Below are positions 9,008 through 17,445 of a DNA stretch of 64,000 nucleotides, piece by piece. Position 1 is the stretch's first letter; each line of letters starts with the position of its first letter. Below the pieces are notes generated by a model, which was given only the letters and a program-made list of their open reading frames with translations, was not told the origin of the DNA and did no database searches. This stretch comes from Rhizosphaericola mali (GTDB lineage: Bacteria; Bacteroidota; Bacteroidia; Chitinophagales; Chitinophagaceae): the NCBI RefSeq assembly GCF_004337365.2, contig NZ_CP044016.1:4507507-4571506 (forward strand), given 5' to 3'. Made by a program: the position numbers and the translations under genes.

Positions 9008-9835
9008 TTAATTTTTGTTAATGTTGGTGCTATCAGTAGAAATTTTACCACTTTTTATGTCTTTTTCATATTGGTCGTATGTCTTTCTAATATACATTAA
9101 TAGGTCTAGATTTTCCATATATTCGACTTGGTCATAAGTCGGTCTATATTTTTTTATATAACCATCCACTAAGCTAAGATCGACTTTTCTTCCAATATTA
9201 TTTACGATGACAGATTTGTTAAATCTGGAGTCGATATAGCCTTGCTGCTCTTCAAATAACAAATGCCTTTGCATCCGTTTCATGGTTTTTTTCTTCTTGA
9301 AATTAAGAATACTAGCCATGGAACTTATAGGGGTCAATGGATTAAATTTCGGGTTACTATAGGCAAATGTACTTCCGTAAGCTTGACGATTTTCTAAGGA
9401 ATCTTTATGGAAATCTCTGGTCGTAACTGTAACAGATTCTAAAGTAGTTCCATCACTGAAACGCAAGGTTTTGGGGATGTAATTGGCTTGCGTAATTGAT
9501 TTTTGCAAATCTCTTATGGGCAATTCAAAATTATTCCAATCAGTGATCTCGGCTGCAGGAAAGGGCGAACTTTTAATCGTACCGATATAGAAAAATAAAG
9601 TATCCATATAAGACGCAGGAATAGTAAATTTTCCTAACGAATCTGTCGTTGTTTGTTGACCACTAGTCGTTGTAACTAATACTCCACTTGCCGCTACTGC
9701 GACAGAGTTGGTAGTAATAATACCGTGTAATAATTTTTTTTCTTGGGAAAAACTATGTAAAGACGTGAAAACAAAAATGCACAACAAAAAGGAAAGTCTC
9801 CCGAAGTTAATTTTGTTGTAGAATTTCTGCGTCAT
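9008..9835 (-). CDS. Secreted carboxypeptidase-regulatory-like protein, paralogue 3 of 3
   Basis: 275 residues, the most diverged of the three paralogues, with a normal ATG start. A longer N-terminus carries the signal peptide (to about residue 30, HSFSQ), then the regulatory-like sandwich (LHGIITTNSVAVAASGVLV, DSLGKFTIPAS), the linker VTVTTRDFHKDSL, the basic FKKKKTMKR patch and the C-terminal module NRFNKSVIVNNIG ... YIKKYRPTYDQVEYM. The retained motifs mark the shared family core: H-x-DSL, the lysine patch and YRPxY. It is divergent from tgt with about 100 bases between the two starts. Confidence 0.8.
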   Translation of the reverse strand: MTQKFYNKINFGRLSFLLCIFVFTSLHSFSQEKKLLHGIITTNSVAVAASGVLVTTTSGQQTTTDSLGKFTIPASYMDTLFFYIGTIKSSPFPAAEITDWNNFELPIRDLQKSITQANYIPKTLRFSDGTTLESVTVTTRDFHKDSLENRQAYGSTFAYSNPKFNPLTPISSMASILNFKKKKTMKRMQRHLLFEEQQGYIDSRFNKSVIVNNIGRKVDLSLVDGYIKKYRPTYDQVEYMENLDLLMYIRKTYDQYEKDIKSGKISTDSTNINKN

Positions 9836-9924
9836 AATTATAGGGCAAATTATTCAAAGTTATTGAAACTGAGTAATTTTTATTAGATTTTCAACCTTAA
9901 TTAACGAATAATATTTGATTGTAA

Positions 9925-9932
9925 TACCTTTG
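9925..9932 (+). promoter_or_regulatory. Bacteroidota -7 element TACCTTTG before tgt
   Basis: Matches TAnnTTTG exactly and ends four bases before the tgt ATG. No convincing -33 TTTG is seen 19 bases upstream. If used, the transcript would be nearly leaderless. Confidence 0.4.
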
Positions 9933-9936
9933 CAAA

Positions 9937-11076
9937 ATGGCATCTTTAAAATTCGAACTTCACAAGGAAGACAATCAGTCCAAAGCTAGAGCAGGCAAAA
10001 TTACCACAGATCACGGAGAAATATTAACACCCATATTCATGCCTGTCGGCACCGTCGGGAGTGTTAAAGCAGTAAATCAACAACAATTAAAAAACGATAT
10101 AAAAGCCCAAATAATTTTGGGAAATACTTATCATTTGTATTTGCGTCCTGGGACTGATGTCTTAGAAGCAGCCGGAGGATTGCATAAATTCAATGGTTGG
10201 GATCGTCCGATTTTGACGGATAGCGGTGGCTATCAAGTATTTTCCCTTGCTGGAACAAGAAAGATTAAAGAAGAAGGTGTCACTTTTCAAAGCCATATAG
10301 ATGGAAGCCGTCATTTGTTTTCCCCAGAAAAAGTGATGGATATTGAGCGCTCCATTGGTGCCGATATTATTATGGCATTTGATGAATGTACACCGTTCGG
10401 TAGCGACTATAATTATACGCGAAAAAGTATGGAGATGACGCATCGATGGTTAGATCGATGTATCAAAAGGTTGGATGAAACCGATAACATGTATGGATAT
10501 ACTCAAAATTTATTTCCTATAGTTCAAGGAAGTGTATTTCCTGATTTGCGTAAAGCTTCTTGTGAATATATCGCGTCCAAAAATGCAGTTGGCAATGCTA
10601 TCGGAGGTCTGAGTGTGGGCGAACCAGAAGATAAATTATATGAATTTACAGGTCTTTGTTGCGAATATTTGCCACAAGATAAACCTCGTTATCTGATGGG
10701 AGTGGGGACGCCATGGAATATATTGGAAGGTATTGCATTGGGGGTGGATATGTTTGACTGCGTTATGCCTACGCGTAATGGTAGAAATGGTATGTTATTT
10801 ACTACAGAAGGGGTGATTAATATTAAGAATAAAAAATGGGAAAAAGATTTTACGCCTATTGATTCTGGATTTGAATGTGAAACGAGTAATTATTATACCA
10901 AAGCTTATTTGCGTCATTTAGTTCATTCGCAAGAGATTTTAGCTTTAGAATTGGCAAGTATTCACAATCTTGCTTTTTATCTTTGGTTAGTAGGACAGGC
11001 AAGAGAACATATAATTGCCGGAGATTTTACAAGTTGGAAAAATGAAATGGTTGTAAAGTTGAAAACTAGATTATAA
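9937..11076 (+). CDS. tgt: tRNA-guanine transglycosylase (Tgt)
   Basis: Exchanges guanine-34 in GUN anticodons for a queuine precursor, part of queuosine modification of tRNA. 379 residues, the usual bacterial length. Catalytic residues are present: Asp95 in LTDSGGYQVFSL, the GGLSVGEP base-binding loop (223-230) and the nucleophile Asp274 in DMFDCVMPTRNGRNG. The canonical zinc site CxCxxC...H is altered: the aligned positions read Phe312, Cys314, Ser317 and His343, so two of three cysteines are gone. From memory this occurs in other Bacteroidota Tgt proteins, so the enzyme is probably still active. Terminator follows; divergent from the secreted paralogues. Confidence 0.96.
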   Translation: MASLKFELHKEDNQSKARAGKITTDHGEILTPIFMPVGTVGSVKAVNQQQLKNDIKAQIILGNTYHLYLRPGTDVLEAAGGLHKFNGWDRPILTDSGGYQVFSLAGTRKIKEEGVTFQSHIDGSRHLFSPEKVMDIERSIGADIIMAFDECTPFGSDYNYTRKSMEMTHRWLDRCIKRLDETDNMYGYTQNLFPIVQGSVFPDLRKASCEYIASKNAVGNAIGGLSVGEPEDKLYEFTGLCCEYLPQDKPRYLMGVGTPWNILEGIALGVDMFDCVMPTRNGRNGMLFTTEGVINIKNKKWEKDFTPIDSGFECETSNYYTKAYLRHLVHSQEILALELASIHNLAFYLWLVGQAREHIIAGDFTSWKNEMVVKLKTRL

Positions 11077-11099
11077 TAAAATGGTTTTTCTCTAAAAGA

Positions 11100-11138
11100 G
11101 AAAATCGGCATTTTGAATTCATTCAAATGCCGATTTTC
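11100..11138 (+). terminator. Intrinsic terminator of tgt
   Basis: Long stem GAAAATCGGCATTT ... AAATGCCGATTTTC with one bulged T, followed by a T-rich stretch. Located 24 bases after the tgt stop. The remainder of the roughly 240-base gap to gatB is AT-rich with no ORF or RNA gene that I recognise. Confidence 0.75.
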
Positions 11139-11369
11139 ATTTAAAAAGAGTTTAGAATTGTATACTTTTTTAGTATATTCAATAGGTTAACAACGGCTCG
11201 AACTTTTATTGGTAATTTCATTATTTATATATTTCGAACTGGGGCAAAGTTAGATAGACGGTTTTGAATAGTATATAGCTATTTTTAGTCATTTTTTTGA
11301 TAAATTTTAAATATACTTATTCAGATAGAAGAATTTAGGGAAATATAGATGGGTTACTTGTTGAAAATG

Positions 11370-11377
11370 TATTTTTG
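11370..11377 (+). promoter_or_regulatory. -7 element TATTTTTG immediately upstream of gatB
   Basis: Exact TAnnTTTG match ending four bases before the preferred gatB ATG at 11382. It lies within the extra 33 bases that a start at 11349 would translate, which supports the later start. No good -33 box. Confidence 0.45.
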
Positions 11378-11381
11378 CGCC

Positions 11382-12830
11382 ATGTCAGACTTGAAAGATA
11401 AATACGAAGTAGTCATAGGATTGGAAGTGCATGCGCAATTAGGTACCGAAACCAAATTGTTTTGCGGGGATAGTGCTGCTTTTGGAGGCGCTCCCAATAC
11501 TCATGTGAGTCCGATTACGCTAGCTTTGCCAGGAACACTACCTAAAACAAACAAGAAAGCGGTTGAATACGCTGTAAAAATGGGAATTGCATGCAATTGT
11601 AAGATTGCTGACTTTACTTATTTCTCTAGAAAAAATTATTTTTATCCCGATTTGCCAAAGGGATTTCAAATATCTCAAAATGTACATCCCATCTGTGATG
11701 GTGGTGAAGTGCGTATTAAATCTGGTGATCATTATCGTAATGTACAATTGGATCATATCCATTTGGAAGATGACGCAGGTAAAAGTATTCATGATGTGTA
11801 TGATGACCGTACTTGCGTTGATTACAATCGTGCTGGCGTACCATTGATTGAAATCGTGACTTTGCCGGATATGCATTCTGCAGAAGAAGCATTTCAATAT
11901 GTGACTGAAGTCAGAAAATTGGTTCGTTGGATTGGTATTTGCGACGGCAATATGGAAGAAGGTAGTTTGCGCTGCGATGCTAATGTTTCTATTCGTTTGA
12001 AAGGAGAGACGAAATTGGGCACTAAAGTAGAAGTGAAAAATTTGAATTCTATTCGTAATGTCAAAAAAGCGATTGAATTTGAAATTGATAGAATGATCGA
12101 TTTGGTGGAAGCTGGCGGAACTGTGATACAACAAACAAGAAGTTTCGATGCCTCAAATGATACCACATTTGCATTGCGTGATAAGGAAGAAGCAAATGAT
12201 TATCGCTATTTCCCAGAACCAGATTTGGCGCCAATAGAAATTGATGAAGTTTATATTCAAAAAATCAAAGCCCAATTACCAACGTTTTCTTTCGTATTGC
12301 AGGATAAGTATCAGAATGAATTAGGCTTGAGTGAATACGATGCGGAATTGATCTGTGCAGATAAATCAACTGCAGATTATTTTGAAAAAATTATTTCTAT
12401 AAATAAAAATTACAAAGCCATCGCCAATTGGATCAATGGTCCATTGAGACAATGGAATAATGATCATGGTATTTCATTCGAACAATTGACAATCACGCCA
12501 GCTCAGCTTTCAGATTTGATCAATTTGATTGAAGAAGGGAAAGTAAATTTTAGCATTGCTTCTTCCAAAATTTTACCATTATTAGCACAAAATTCGACAT
12601 TAACTCCGTTAGGAATTGCTCAAAATGAAAATTTAATTCAGGTGAGTGATTCTAATGAATTGGATAAATGGGTGGATGAGGTTTTACAATCCATGCCAGA
12701 TAAAGTAAAGGAATATCAAAAGGGTAAAACGGGATTGATTGGAATGTTTGTAGGGCAAGTGAAAAAACTCAGTAAGGGCAAAGCTGATCCCAAAATCGTT
12801 ACCGAAATATTACAAGAAAAATTGAAGTAG
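11382..12830 (+). CDS. gatB: Aspartyl/glutamyl-tRNA amidotransferase subunit B (GatB)
   Basis: Subunit of GatCAB, which converts Glu-tRNA(Gln) or Asp-tRNA(Asn) to the amidated form in the cytoplasm. 482 residues from ATG 11382, beginning YEVVIGLEVHAQLGTETKLFC, the family hallmark. Kinase-like cradle motifs include DLPKGFQISQ, DDAGKSIHD and the region containing YFPEPDLAPI; the C-terminal YqeY-like tail ends EILQEKLK. An in-frame ATG at 11349 would add eleven residues and overlap the likely promoter, so I reject it. gatA and gatC are not in this window. Confidence 0.97.
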   Translation: MSDLKDKYEVVIGLEVHAQLGTETKLFCGDSAAFGGAPNTHVSPITLALPGTLPKTNKKAVEYAVKMGIACNCKIADFTYFSRKNYFYPDLPKGFQISQNVHPICDGGEVRIKSGDHYRNVQLDHIHLEDDAGKSIHDVYDDRTCVDYNRAGVPLIEIVTLPDMHSAEEAFQYVTEVRKLVRWIGICDGNMEEGSLRCDANVSIRLKGETKLGTKVEVKNLNSIRNVKKAIEFEIDRMIDLVEAGGTVIQQTRSFDASNDTTFALRDKEEANDYRYFPEPDLAPIEIDEVYIQKIKAQLPTFSFVLQDKYQNELGLSEYDAELICADKSTADYFEKIISINKNYKAIANWINGPLRQWNNDHGISFEQLTITPAQLSDLINLIEEGKVNFSIASSKILPLLAQNSTLTPLGIAQNENLIQVSDSNELDKWVDEVLQSMPDKVKEYQKGKTGLIGMFVGQVKKLSKGKADPKIVTEILQEKLK

Positions 12831-12840
12831 AAAATCTAAT

Positions 12841-12881
12841 ATAAAAAATGGCGTATGTTTCTAATATACGCCATTTTTTAT
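12841..12881. terminator. Bidirectional terminator between gatB and the BrkB-like gene
   Basis: 16-bp perfect arms (12841-12856 and 12866-12881) with A/T runs outside. The right arm is also the last codons and stop of the convergent BrkB-like gene. Confidence 0.85.
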
Positions 12882-13814
12882 GGCTTGTTGATGCATTTCC
12901 TTGACATTTCGGATACTCATATCAATCTCAAAACCGATCAAAAGCATCATTGAATTGAAAAATATCAATAGCATAATGATCATTACGGAACCTATCGAAC
13001 CATAGAATTTGCTATAGTTTGAAATGTTCTGTGCCCAATAGGAAAATACGGAGGTACATAAAATAATTAAGACTGTGCCAATTATAGCACCTGGCGTGAT
13101 CAGTCGTTTTGTTCTTTTTATTGTTGGCGCGTATTTGTATAAAAAACTAATGGAAAATAGAAACAAAAAGAAAATGACAATCCAACGTAAACTTTTTACC
13201 AAGGCCTTGATTTCTGGACTTTTGATGTGCAACCAAGTCATTACCTTATTGAATAATGCGCCTTGTGTCATGGAAATCAATAAATTACCAAGAAGCAACA
13301 GGATTAAAAGCAATAAGAGTTTAATTGCTCGCCAACGTTTTTTAATAAAATTAGTCTTTAATTTTTTAGAAACACTTTTATCAAATGCGCGAATGATTCC
13401 CATCACCGCATTAGAAGAGTAGAATAAGGTTAAAATAAAACCCAACGACAACAATCCATTTTTTTGTTTATTAAATAGATCATCTAAAAAATGCCGCAAA
13501 ATTCTTCTGGTATTTCTGTCTGGCGTTAAATCATAAAGCAAATTGGCTAATGCATTAAATATCTGACGCGAAATCGGCAAGTAAGGCAATAAGGAACATA
13601 TAAAAAGAAATACTGCCGGAATCGCCAACAAGATATTAAAGGACATTGCCGCAGAACGAATACTCAATCCTTCTTTTCTAATTGTATTCAAAAAATAGCG
13701 ATATACATCGTACAATGGCAACCCTAAAAATCCAGGTAGCACAATACCTTGCAACTTCTTTCGGATGATGCATGCTGGTGTACTGTTCAGTAAAAGTCTT
13801 TCTAAATTAGTCAA
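12861..13814 (-). CDS. YihY/virulence factor BrkB family membrane protein
   Basis: 317-residue inner-membrane protein with six predicted helices, fitting the YihY/BrkB family (often annotated as RNase BN by a historical error). Family features include SIRSAAMSFNILLAIPAVF near residues 52-70, a loop with DNTRRILRHFL-like charges, and GSIGSVMIIMLLIFFNS near the end. The first codon is TTG at 13812-13814, six bases after the mltG stop and in the same frame, with an in-frame stop between; no ATG is available. The spacing implies coupling to mltG. Function in the envelope is unknown. Confidence 0.88.
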   Translation of the reverse strand: MTNLERLLLNSTPACIIRKKLQGIVLPGFLGLPLYDVYRYFLNTIRKEGLSIRSAAMSFNILLAIPAVFLFICSLLPYLPISRQIFNALANLLYDLTPDRNTRRILRHFLDDLFNKQKNGLLSLGFILTLFYSSNAVMGIIRAFDKSVSKKLKTNFIKKRWRAIKLLLLLILLLLGNLLISMTQGALFNKVMTWLHIKSPEIKALVKSLRWIVIFFLFLFSISFLYKYAPTIKRTKRLITPGAIIGTVLIILCTSVFSYWAQNISNYSKFYGSIGSVMIIMLLIFFNSMMLLIGFEIDMSIRNVKEMHQQAIKNGVY

Positions 13815-13820
13815 ATGAGC

Positions 13821-14858
13821 TTACTTTGTGCTGTTCGCTTTTTTGGCCATTTCAGCGTCTAAAGCGGTTTGATATTTTTTTGCATAATCTAAATGCTCTT
13901 GATAAGTTTCACTAAAGTGATGCGTGCCACTAAAATCACTATTTGCTACAAAATACATATATTTTGTTGTTGGTTCATCTAATACGGCATCAATTGTTTT
14001 TTGTGACGGCGTACATATAGGTCCTGGAGGCAAGCCTTTATTGCGATACGTATTGTAAGGAGAAGGAACTTGCAAATGTCCTGACAACACACGTTTTATT
14101 GTAAAGTCATTCAATGCAAATCGAATGGTAGGATCTGCGCCCAATGGCATATTGGCTTTGTATCTATTGTAATATACGCTAGCGACATTTCCTTTTTCAG
14201 CTTGTGTATTTGTTTCTTCTTCCACGATGGAAGCCAAAGTGTACACTTGCAATGTGGTTAATCCTAATTTTGCGGCCTTCTCTTTTCTATTATCCTTTGA
14301 CCAAAAATCATTGGCATAATCTTTTAATCGATCTAATATTTTGTCAATGGAAAGATTCCAATTTAATAAATAGGTATCAGGGATGACAAGTGCCATTACT
14401 GTATTGGTATCTGTGTCCAATTTTTTTAAAGAATCATTGCTATTTAAAAATTGCAAATCTTGAAGAGAATCTTGTCTAAATTTTTTACCTAATAGTCCTG
14501 CGAGATTGGCTCTTGTACGTAATTTATTGATCACCAATTTTATTGGTTCTTGTTTATTATTTCTAAATAGACGGACTATGTCTAAAAGCGAACTTCCTTT
14601 TCTGATTTCAAATCTTCCAGTTGAGACTCGTTTCCAAGCATTTAATTTGTCTGCGAGAAGCGTAAATAGTGATTGATTTTTAATAAAATTTTTGTTCTCT
14701 AATTGATCTAATATTTCTGTTCTGGCATCTTTACCTTCACTTACATAAACGAAAACATGCTCATCAGAGAAATTGGAGGCACTGCTTTTGGCAAAATACA
14801 GTCCAATGATCAAAACTAATATAGCAATAGCGATAATCGATCTAAATAAAATTTTCAC
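13821..14858 (-). CDS. mltG: Endolytic peptidoglycan transglycosylase MltG
   Basis: Cleaves nascent glycan strands at the inner membrane and so may set glycan length. 345 residues: one membrane helix (about 4-22), a LysM-like/YceG N-terminal part, and the catalytic domain with VIPDTYLLNW (158-167), ASIVEEETN (209-217, containing the catalytic Glu) and ANMPLGADPTIRFAL. The start is GTG at 14856-14858, with an in-frame stop five codons upstream. Followed by the BrkB-like gene, six bases away. Confidence 0.94.
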   Translation of the reverse strand: MKILFRSIIAIAILVLIIGLYFAKSSASNFSDEHVFVYVSEGKDARTEILDQLENKNFIKNQSLFTLLADKLNAWKRVSTGRFEIRKGSSLLDIVRLFRNNKQEPIKLVINKLRTRANLAGLLGKKFRQDSLQDLQFLNSNDSLKKLDTDTNTVMALVIPDTYLLNWNLSIDKILDRLKDYANDFWSKDNRKEKAAKLGLTTLQVYTLASIVEEETNTQAEKGNVASVYYNRYKANMPLGADPTIRFALNDFTIKRVLSGHLQVPSPYNTYRNKGLPPGPICTPSQKTIDAVLDEPTTKYMYFVANSDFSGTHHFSETYQEHLDYAKKYQTALDAEMAKKANSTK

Positions 14859-14905
14859 CTTACAATAATTTTAGGTTAACTATTATTTGAATACAAAGTA
14901 AGCAT

Positions 14906-14934
14906 AAAAAAACCTGTTCTCATAGAAGAACAGG
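14906..14934 (-). terminator. Intrinsic terminator of the secG operon
   Basis: 8-bp stem CCTGTTCT / AGAACAGG (14913-14934) followed on the minus strand by seven T (14912-14906). Ends the miaB-to-secG operon about 30 bases after the secG stop. Confidence 0.8.
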
Positions 14935-14960
14935 ATGAAATATCAATTATTTTAAATATA

Positions 14961-15320
14961 CTATTTTGCTGGAGCCGCTGGAGCCGGTGCTGTGTTTTGT
15001 GCAGGAGCAGATTGTGCTGGAGCTGTTTGCTGAACTGGTGCATTTGTATTCAAATTTTTCAAAATAGAATTGTCATTGGTTGCCCCATTGCCAGCTCCTT
15101 TGAAAAATATTACAGAGATCAAGCAAAGAACACCGATAACGGCTGCAAAAATCCAAGTTCCTTTTTCCAAAACATCTGTAGTTTGTTTTACTCCCATGAA
15201 TTGGTTACCAAATCCACCAATGTTTCCAGAAAGACCACCACCTTTAGGATTTTGTATCAAAACAAAGAATCCCAAGATTGCACTTGCAATGATTACTAAT
15301 ATAAAAAAGAAAAGTACCAT
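14961..15320 (-). CDS. secG: Protein translocase subunit SecG
   Basis: Small subunit of the SecYEG channel in the inner membrane. 119 residues: helix 1 (about 2-22), the conserved linker IQNPKGGGLSGNIGG, helix 2 (about 55-75), then an Ala/Pro/Gln-rich tail of about 40 residues that is low-complexity. The ATG overlaps the stop of the preceding gene by one base (TAATG), suggesting translational coupling. Last gene of the miaB operon. Confidence 0.93.
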   Translation of the reverse strand: MVLFFFILVIIASAILGFFVLIQNPKGGGLSGNIGGFGNQFMGVKQTTDVLEKGTWIFAAVIGVLCLISVIFFKGAGNGATNDNSILKNLNTNAPVQQTAPAQSAPAQNTAPAPAAPAK

Positions 15321-16837
15321 TATTTATTTTCGTTTAAATCGTTAATTTGAGATGCAAAATAAGCGGATTTCTCCGGTTTGAGCAAACTTAATCTATTTAA
15401 AATTTCTATTGCCTCGTTTTTTTTGCCCTGTTTGGTTAATACGTCAACCATTGCTTCTGTTACAATGTCCGAATTTTGGTTAGATTTTGCTGCGTCTTGA
15501 GCTACTTTAAGTTCTTCCTTTTCGGAAGTTTGTATTAATTGGCCATCAGCTCCAATCTTTTTCATCACCTTGAGCCATTCCGTAAATTTCTTTACTTTTT
15601 GTCCAAAATCGCTTTGGATATTGTTGTTGACCTTAACTCCTATAGAGGCGAAATAATCCTTTACGTGTGCAGGCGTTGCCTCTTCGGATAATAGTAGCTG
15701 TTTTGGAACTGCTTCTGATTTGAAAGAAGAGGCTATGTTTGCAAGTTTTGCAGACATTTTTTCTCCAATTAGATTTTCCTCTTCTACTTCCGGAGTAATA
15801 GCTTCTTCCTCAATTGTTTCATTTACTTCTGAGGTTGAATGCTCATGTTCGGTATTACTTTCAACAATAGCTTCGTTTGATTCAGCTTCTGTTGTGCTTT
15901 CTGAAACCGTAGTATCTGCTGCTATATTTTCAACAATTGGTTCAATCGGCGCAACAGATTCATCTGGAAATTCCGGTGATACAGAACGTTGTTCTTCTAT
16001 ATTTTCAGATAAATCCACAATGTTAGGTTGATCCTTTTCCCCAATATATTCATCCATGTTTTCGGTAAAATTATTTTCACCGTTGATAGCTGTATTATCT
16101 GAAATAGAATCTTCCTCGCCGTTTAGAATTTCTTCCGCAGCAGAATCTTCAATCGTGTCTGAAATGAAATTTCCATTTTCTATTATTTTGATATTGGGTT
16201 GGTCATTTTCAGCAATATATTCATCTACACTTTCCGTAAAAGTTTCAGTTTGTTCATTTTCGGTTGGTGTGGGAATAGGTTCAAAAGTTTCTATTGGAGC
16301 GATGTTTTCTTCTTTTGCTGTCCAAGTATTTTCGAAATTTTTTTCTTCTAATTGTGTGTTTGGATTATCGATGACAGACTTTAGGAATGCTTTTACTTTT
16401 TCCTTTTCTGCGTGAATATCTTTTTGTGGAATATTTTCTTCCGTAATTACAGGTTTTTCTTCATCAACTAACACATTGCTGACGAAAGATTCCATAATTT
16501 CTAAATTAGGAGACGTCTCAATTGTATCGGTAGAGTTATTTATAAATAACTCTTCTTTCGCTAAATTAGACAAATCTGTATCTGCTTTTTTTAACTCAGT
16601 TAATTGATTGAGTTGAAAAAATAGCCATTTGGGATCTTGAAAATTTAATGCTGTCTTTTGTAATTGACGATTATATCCTGGATGATTTTGCTCTTTTAAC
16701 TTTGCGGTCAACAATAATTGCGCAATGGTAAAGTAAGGATACTGCGACACAATATTTTCCAACTGCGACACAGAAACGTCTGCAAGTGTAGGCTTTCCGG
16801 TTAGCCAAGTAACAATATTATTTTCCAACTCTGACAT
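15320..16837 (-). CDS. Hypothetical acidic protein with TPR-like C-terminus
   Basis: 505 residues from ATG 16837 (a GTG two codons earlier is possible). Not assigned to a named family. The N-terminus (about 1-95) is folded-looking, with LENIVSQYPYFTIAQLLLTAKL. The middle (about 110-370) is a long, very acidic, Thr/Ser/Glu-rich low-complexity segment, with near-repeats around ENGNFISDTIEDS and MDEYIGEKDQPNI / VDEYIAENDQPNI. The C-terminus (about 440-505) has a TPR-like helix pair, TEAMVDVLTKQGKKNEAIEILNRL. Its place between lptE and secG is, as far as I recall, common in Chitinophagaceae. It may be a cytoplasmic adaptor, but that is inference. Confidence 0.75.
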   Translation of the reverse strand: MSELENNIVTWLTGKPTLADVSVSQLENIVSQYPYFTIAQLLLTAKLKEQNHPGYNRQLQKTALNFQDPKWLFFQLNQLTELKKADTDLSNLAKEELFINNSTDTIETSPNLEIMESFVSNVLVDEEKPVITEENIPQKDIHAEKEKVKAFLKSVIDNPNTQLEEKNFENTWTAKEENIAPIETFEPIPTPTENEQTETFTESVDEYIAENDQPNIKIIENGNFISDTIEDSAAEEILNGEEDSISDNTAINGENNFTENMDEYIGEKDQPNIVDLSENIEEQRSVSPEFPDESVAPIEPIVENIAADTTVSESTTEAESNEAIVESNTEHEHSTSEVNETIEEEAITPEVEEENLIGEKMSAKLANIASSFKSEAVPKQLLLSEEATPAHVKDYFASIGVKVNNNIQSDFGQKVKKFTEWLKVMKKIGADGQLIQTSEKEELKVAQDAAKSNQNSDIVTEAMVDVLTKQGKKNEAIEILNRLSLLKPEKSAYFASQINDLNENK

Positions 16838-16910
16838 TTTCACATTTGAAAAACTATAGGTGTGTAACCCTACAAACCTACATTATAATAGCTAATTTGA
16901 ATATTTTATT

Positions 16911-17435
16911 TTACCAGTTCCCAAAAATATCATTGAATATGGACTCACTTACATTTTTGACAATATCACTCATTAAGGAGACTTCGGCTTCTTGTAAACT
17001 CAGATTGGAGGAGAAATCAAAATTCTGCGTTACATTGAATTCTTGTTTCTTGTTATTCTTCGTCGCATCCACCCATATTAAGTGAAAAGTAACCACTAGA
17101 CGGTTCATGCTTGCGGTTTGTGTACCTGTTGTAGAACCAATACCTGAAGTTGTGACATCGTAGCCAGAAATATAACCACTAATTTGATAATCAGCATTGT
17201 TGTCATCCGTTAATGTCAATTTAGTTTGATTGTTAATCTGTTGTACCAATGCATCTGTGATCTTTGGACCTACTTGCGGATTGATATAACGTGCTTTATT
17301 GGTAAACAAATTAATGTGTACTGTTTTTACATTATCCGGAATGATAGTATTTTTAAAAGAATACACACCACAGGAAATAAGTGAACACAAAATAATTAAG
17401 AGTACACCTATTTTTAGATATTTAGATAAATACAT
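16911..17435 (-). CDS. lptE: LPS assembly lipoprotein LptE family
   Basis: Outer-membrane lipoprotein that partners LptD to insert LPS. 174 residues with a signal peptide ending in lipobox LISC (Cys22), then CGVYSFKNTIIPDNVKTVHI and FTNKARYINPQVGPKITDAL, both typical of Bacteroidota LptE. Operon position between a sigma-54-type activator and the acidic hypothetical gene matches the arrangement I recall from other Bacteroidota. lptD is not in this window. Confidence 0.88.
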   Translation of the reverse strand: MYLSKYLKIGVLLIILCSLISCGVYSFKNTIIPDNVKTVHINLFTNKARYINPQVGPKITDALVQQINNQTKLTLTDDNNADYQISGYISGYDVTTSGIGSTTGTQTASMNRLVVTFHLIWVDATKNNKKQEFNVTQNFDFSSNLSLQEAEVSLMSDIVKNVSESIFNDIFGNW

Positions 17436-17445
17436 TGTCTTTAAT

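Noticed and set aside
11157-11185. AT-only hairpin between tgt and gatB
   Set aside because: Short stem of A-T pairs, no GC core and no T run in the right place; a terminator already precedes it.
11538-12134. 198-residue minus-strand open frame opposite gatB
   Set aside because: Lies entirely antisense to a clear GatB; composition and lack of motifs mark it as a shadow.
13075-13422. 115-residue plus-strand frame inside the BrkB-like gene
   Set aside because: Antisense shadow of a membrane protein.
16056-16415. 119-residue plus-strand frame inside the acidic hypothetical gene
   Set aside because: Antisense of a Glu/Thr-rich repeat region, giving a Phe/Ser-rich nonsense peptide.
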